This document shows positions 23,138 to 24,281 of a DNA stretch of 24,281 nucleotides, one piece after another (positions within the stretch are counted from its first letter, which is position 1; every line of letters starts with the position of its first letter). The stretch is taken from positions 1 through 24,281 of the IMG/VR virus record IMGVR_UViG_3300021961_000617, one strand, 5' to 3'. A program made the translations under genes and the position numbers. The notes beneath the pieces are model-generated. The model saw only the letters and a list, made by a program, of their open reading frames with translations, did no database searches and was not told the origin of the DNA. This stretch comes from a virus.

Positions 23138-23566
23138 TTATTCTTCATCAGGTAATACCTCCCTAGCTTCTACGTCAAAAACTTCGTCAGAGGGCTGTAT
23201 AGACGTTTCTGAGGCATTTACGATATTGATGGTGACAGCAGACCCCTTTGAACGAGCATCTTTCTCAAACAAAGAGGTTGGCAGCAAACGATCCATACAC
23301 ATCTTCAACGCAGCCATCTGACCAGGGTGTGCGTCATCCTGAGCAATCTGAAGCACTTTGTCAATAACACGAGTACCCGAGGTGGATAGTAAACGAGCCT
23401 TAAACTCATTGATCCTTGCTGTGTCGCCTGCTGGTCTTCCACGAGCAACACGATTACCTTTCTTGTTACTTTCGACAAGAGCTTTAGATGGTCTTCCTTT
23501 TTTGTTCTTCTTAGGCTTTTCAGCCTGCACAGTCTGTGTAGACTGAATAGGTTCTGTAGTAGTCAT
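23138..23566 (-). CDS. Terminase small subunit-like DNA-binding protein (142 aa)
   Basis: First gene of the late operon. The N-terminal 45 residues are basic with two GRP cores (KKGRPSKA and ARGRPAGD), similar to AT-hooks that bind the DNA minor groove. A helical middle follows (RINEFKARLLSTSGTRVIDK then VLQIAQDDAHPGQMAALKMC), with HPGQM-ALK resembling a conserved segment of small terminases in aquatic phages, and an acidic end (EVFDVEAREVLPDEE). The small terminase recognises the packaging site and feeds TerL, and the usual order is followed here with one 150-aa gene between. AGGA lies before the ATG. Identification is by composition, motif and position, not by alignment. Confidence 0.65.
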   Translation of the reverse strand: MTTTEPIQSTQTVQAEKPKKNKKGRPSKALVESNKKGNRVARGRPAGDTARINEFKARLLSTSGTRVIDKVLQIAQDDAHPGQMAALKMCMDRLLPTSLFEKDARSKGSAVTINIVNASETSIQPSDEVFDVEAREVLPDEE

Positions 23567-23676
23567 AGTTGTCCTAAAAGGGCTATGTAGGCTAAATAGT
23601 CTATAAGTAATAAATATTAAGAATAAATAATTAATTAACTATAAGCTATTTAGTGCTAAGTAGGTCTATGTAGACT

Positions 23677-23705
23677 ATTATAGCATACTTTATAGAAAAA
23701 GTCAA
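23677..23705 (-). promoter_or_regulatory. Consensus sigma70 promoter of the terminase/late operon
   Basis: On the minus strand TTGACT (23705-23700), 17-bp spacer, TATAAT (23682-23677). The -10 is perfect and the -35 has one mismatch. Transcription would start near 23670, about 100 nt before the terminase small subunit ATG. Like the promoter at 19343, its -10 is followed by AGT, so the two may be recognised in the same way by host RNA polymerase. Confidence 0.85.
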
Positions 23706-23811
23706 GCTGTTTAGCTATATAGGGCCTGCGGTGTACATGGTCGTAGGCTATGCGGGGCTACATTGTTTACTACCAAGCCTCCGCAGCCCCTGCAAAGTCT
23801 ACTTTATTGAT

Positions 23812-23838
23812 TCTAAATAAGAATTATTCTCATTTAGA
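23812..23838. promoter_or_regulatory. 27-bp imperfect palindrome, Fur-box-like operator
   Basis: TCTAAATAAGAAT-T-ATTCTCATTTAGA is a palindrome centred on 23825 with one mismatched pair (A at 23819 against C at 23831). Its core TAAGAATTATTCTCA differs by one base from the 7-1-7 palindrome TGAGAATTATTCTCA bound by ferric-uptake-type repressors. It could equally be the operator of a phage repressor. Confidence 0.5.
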
Positions 23839-23868
23839 CTACTCAGAACTTAACAGATTTTATTGCTT

Positions 23869-23918
23869 TTTAGCAGACTTTAGCGAACTTTAGCAGGCTT
23901 TAGAGGGCTTTAGAGTCT
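23869..23918. repeat. 10-bp tandem repeat, five units (TTTAGCRRRC)
   Basis: Units start at 23869, 23879, 23889, 23899 and 23909: TTTAGCAGAC, TTTAGCGAAC, TTTAGCAGGC, TTTAGAGGGC, TTTAGAGTCT. The period of one helical turn puts the same sequence on one face of the DNA. This suggests a protein-binding array or a bent segment beside the origin. Confidence 0.75.
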
Positions 23919-24055
23919 ATGCAGTCTCTTTTCCTATTTTACCCTCTCGTATACTTGCTAGGGTACGCAAATTTATACAGACTGCACAGTCCCCCCTCCC
24001 CCCATGCACTATAATGCACTGCACCATACTGCATAGCACTATGTTGCCTGTGAAG

Positions 24056-24160
24056 TTATCCACAAGCAGGATGATGCAGGCTGTGGATAACTATGCAGTT
24101 CTGTGGATAACTATTTAGGCCTGTGGATAACTTTATAGGCTTGTGGATAACTATGCAGGC
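24056..24160. repeat. DnaA boxes and 20-bp iterons (candidate replication origin)
   Basis: Five perfect TTATCCACA boxes. One on the plus strand is at 24056-24064, and four are inverted (TGTGGATAA) at 24082-24090, 24102-24110, 24122-24130 and 24142-24150, spaced exactly 20 bp. The four lie in direct repeats of consensus CTGTGGATAACTATGCAGGC starting at 24081, 24101, 24121 and 24141. DnaA boxes at two-helical-turn spacing and iterons of 20 bp are what plasmid and chromosomal origins use to load initiator. Confidence 0.85.
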
Positions 24161-24202
24161 TGGGCAGGCTGTGCAGTGGATGAAAGAGTCTGTGCAGCAG
24201 CC

Positions 24203-24278
24203 TATTAGACTCTACAGACTCCATAGCCTTTGACTATTAGCTATTAGACTCTTCAGACTCCATAGCCTTTGATTATCA
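24203..24278. repeat. Direct repeat of ~37 bp with 39-bp period at the right edge
   Basis: TATTAGACTCTACAGACTCC (24203-) and TATTAGACTCTTCAGACTCC (24242-) each continue ATAGCCTTTGA followed by CTATTA or TTATCA. Only a few positions differ. The second copy ends at the window edge, so further copies may follow. Likely part of the origin or packaging region. Confidence 0.75.
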
Positions 24279-24281
24279 CCT

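Larger units (their letters stand above)
23567..24281. other. Intergenic region of 715 bp: candidate replication origin and late promoter
   Basis: No convincing gene was found. Moving rightward, the region holds an AT-rich stretch (about 23600-23650), a consensus minus-strand promoter (23677-23705), a 27-bp palindrome (23812-23838), a 10-bp tandem repeat (23869-23918), a C6TC6 tract (23991-24003), DnaA boxes and 20-bp iterons (24056-24160), and a 37-bp repeat pair (24203-24278). The combination of DnaA boxes, iterons and AT-rich DNA is that of a bacterial or plasmid origin. The iteron half is at the right edge, so further elements may lie outside. Confidence 0.6.

Noticed and set aside
24081-24160. 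CRISPR-like array
   Set aside because: Repeats are 20 bp, contiguous and without unique spacers; they are DnaA-box iterons.
1-24281. tRNA or rRNA genes
   Set aside because: No cloverleaf with the conserved GTTC arm and CCA end or rRNA segment was noticed on either strand by eye; a tRNAscan would be decisive.

Overview
The window is the late (structural, packaging and lysis) arm of a tailed dsDNA bacteriophage with a short tail (podovirus-like). Nearly all genes lie on the minus strand and read right to left: small terminase, TerL, portal, scaffold, major capsid protein, tail fibre, tailspike, adaptor, nozzle, ejection proteins, holin, endolysin. Stops and starts are tightly coupled (repeated TAATG and ATGA overlaps), as expected of one long late operon. 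The order (packaging genes first, then T7/P22-type head and tail genes, then three large ejection-type proteins) resembles environmental podoviruses of aquatic bacteria. The host cannot be named from the sequence, but the -35/-10 promoters and DnaA boxes imply an ordinary sigma70/DnaA bacterium.

Layout from right to left. 23567-24281 has no convincing gene. It holds an origin-like array: five perfect DnaA boxes (TTATCCACA), four of them spaced exactly 20 bp apart as iterons. It also holds a helically phased 10-bp repeat, a 27-bp palindrome, an AT-rich stretch and a consensus sigma70 promoter that fires into the terminase operon. 19368-23566 carries packaging and portal genes. A second perfect sigma70 promoter sits at the portal stop codon. 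16449-19303 carries small head genes, the scaffold and the major capsid gene. 7315-16379 carries tail, fibre and spike genes, including two genes shorter than 60 codons. 1377-7302 carries three large internal/ejection-type proteins, and 461-1380 holin and endolysin.

Most striking result: the major capsid gene is split. A 22-codon first exon (17915-17980) lies upstream of the apparent capsid gene and is separated from the rest by a 584-nt element (17331-17914) containing a LAGLIDADG homing endonuclease. Both exon junctions fit one internal guide sequence. The 5' exon end AUCCCU pairs with GGGGAU, with the U-G wobble at the splice site, and the 3' exon start GAAAUU pairs with the adjacent AAUUUU (P10). 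The element ends in G. This is a self-splicing group I intron with a mobile endonuclease, whose ribosome-binding site is itself folded into a hairpin.

At the left edge, genes on the plus strand (the tail of a possible ribonucleotide reductase and a 61-aa protein) converge on the late operon. Two strand-specific terminators are nested there, so the late transcript runs antisense across the small plus-strand gene before it stops.
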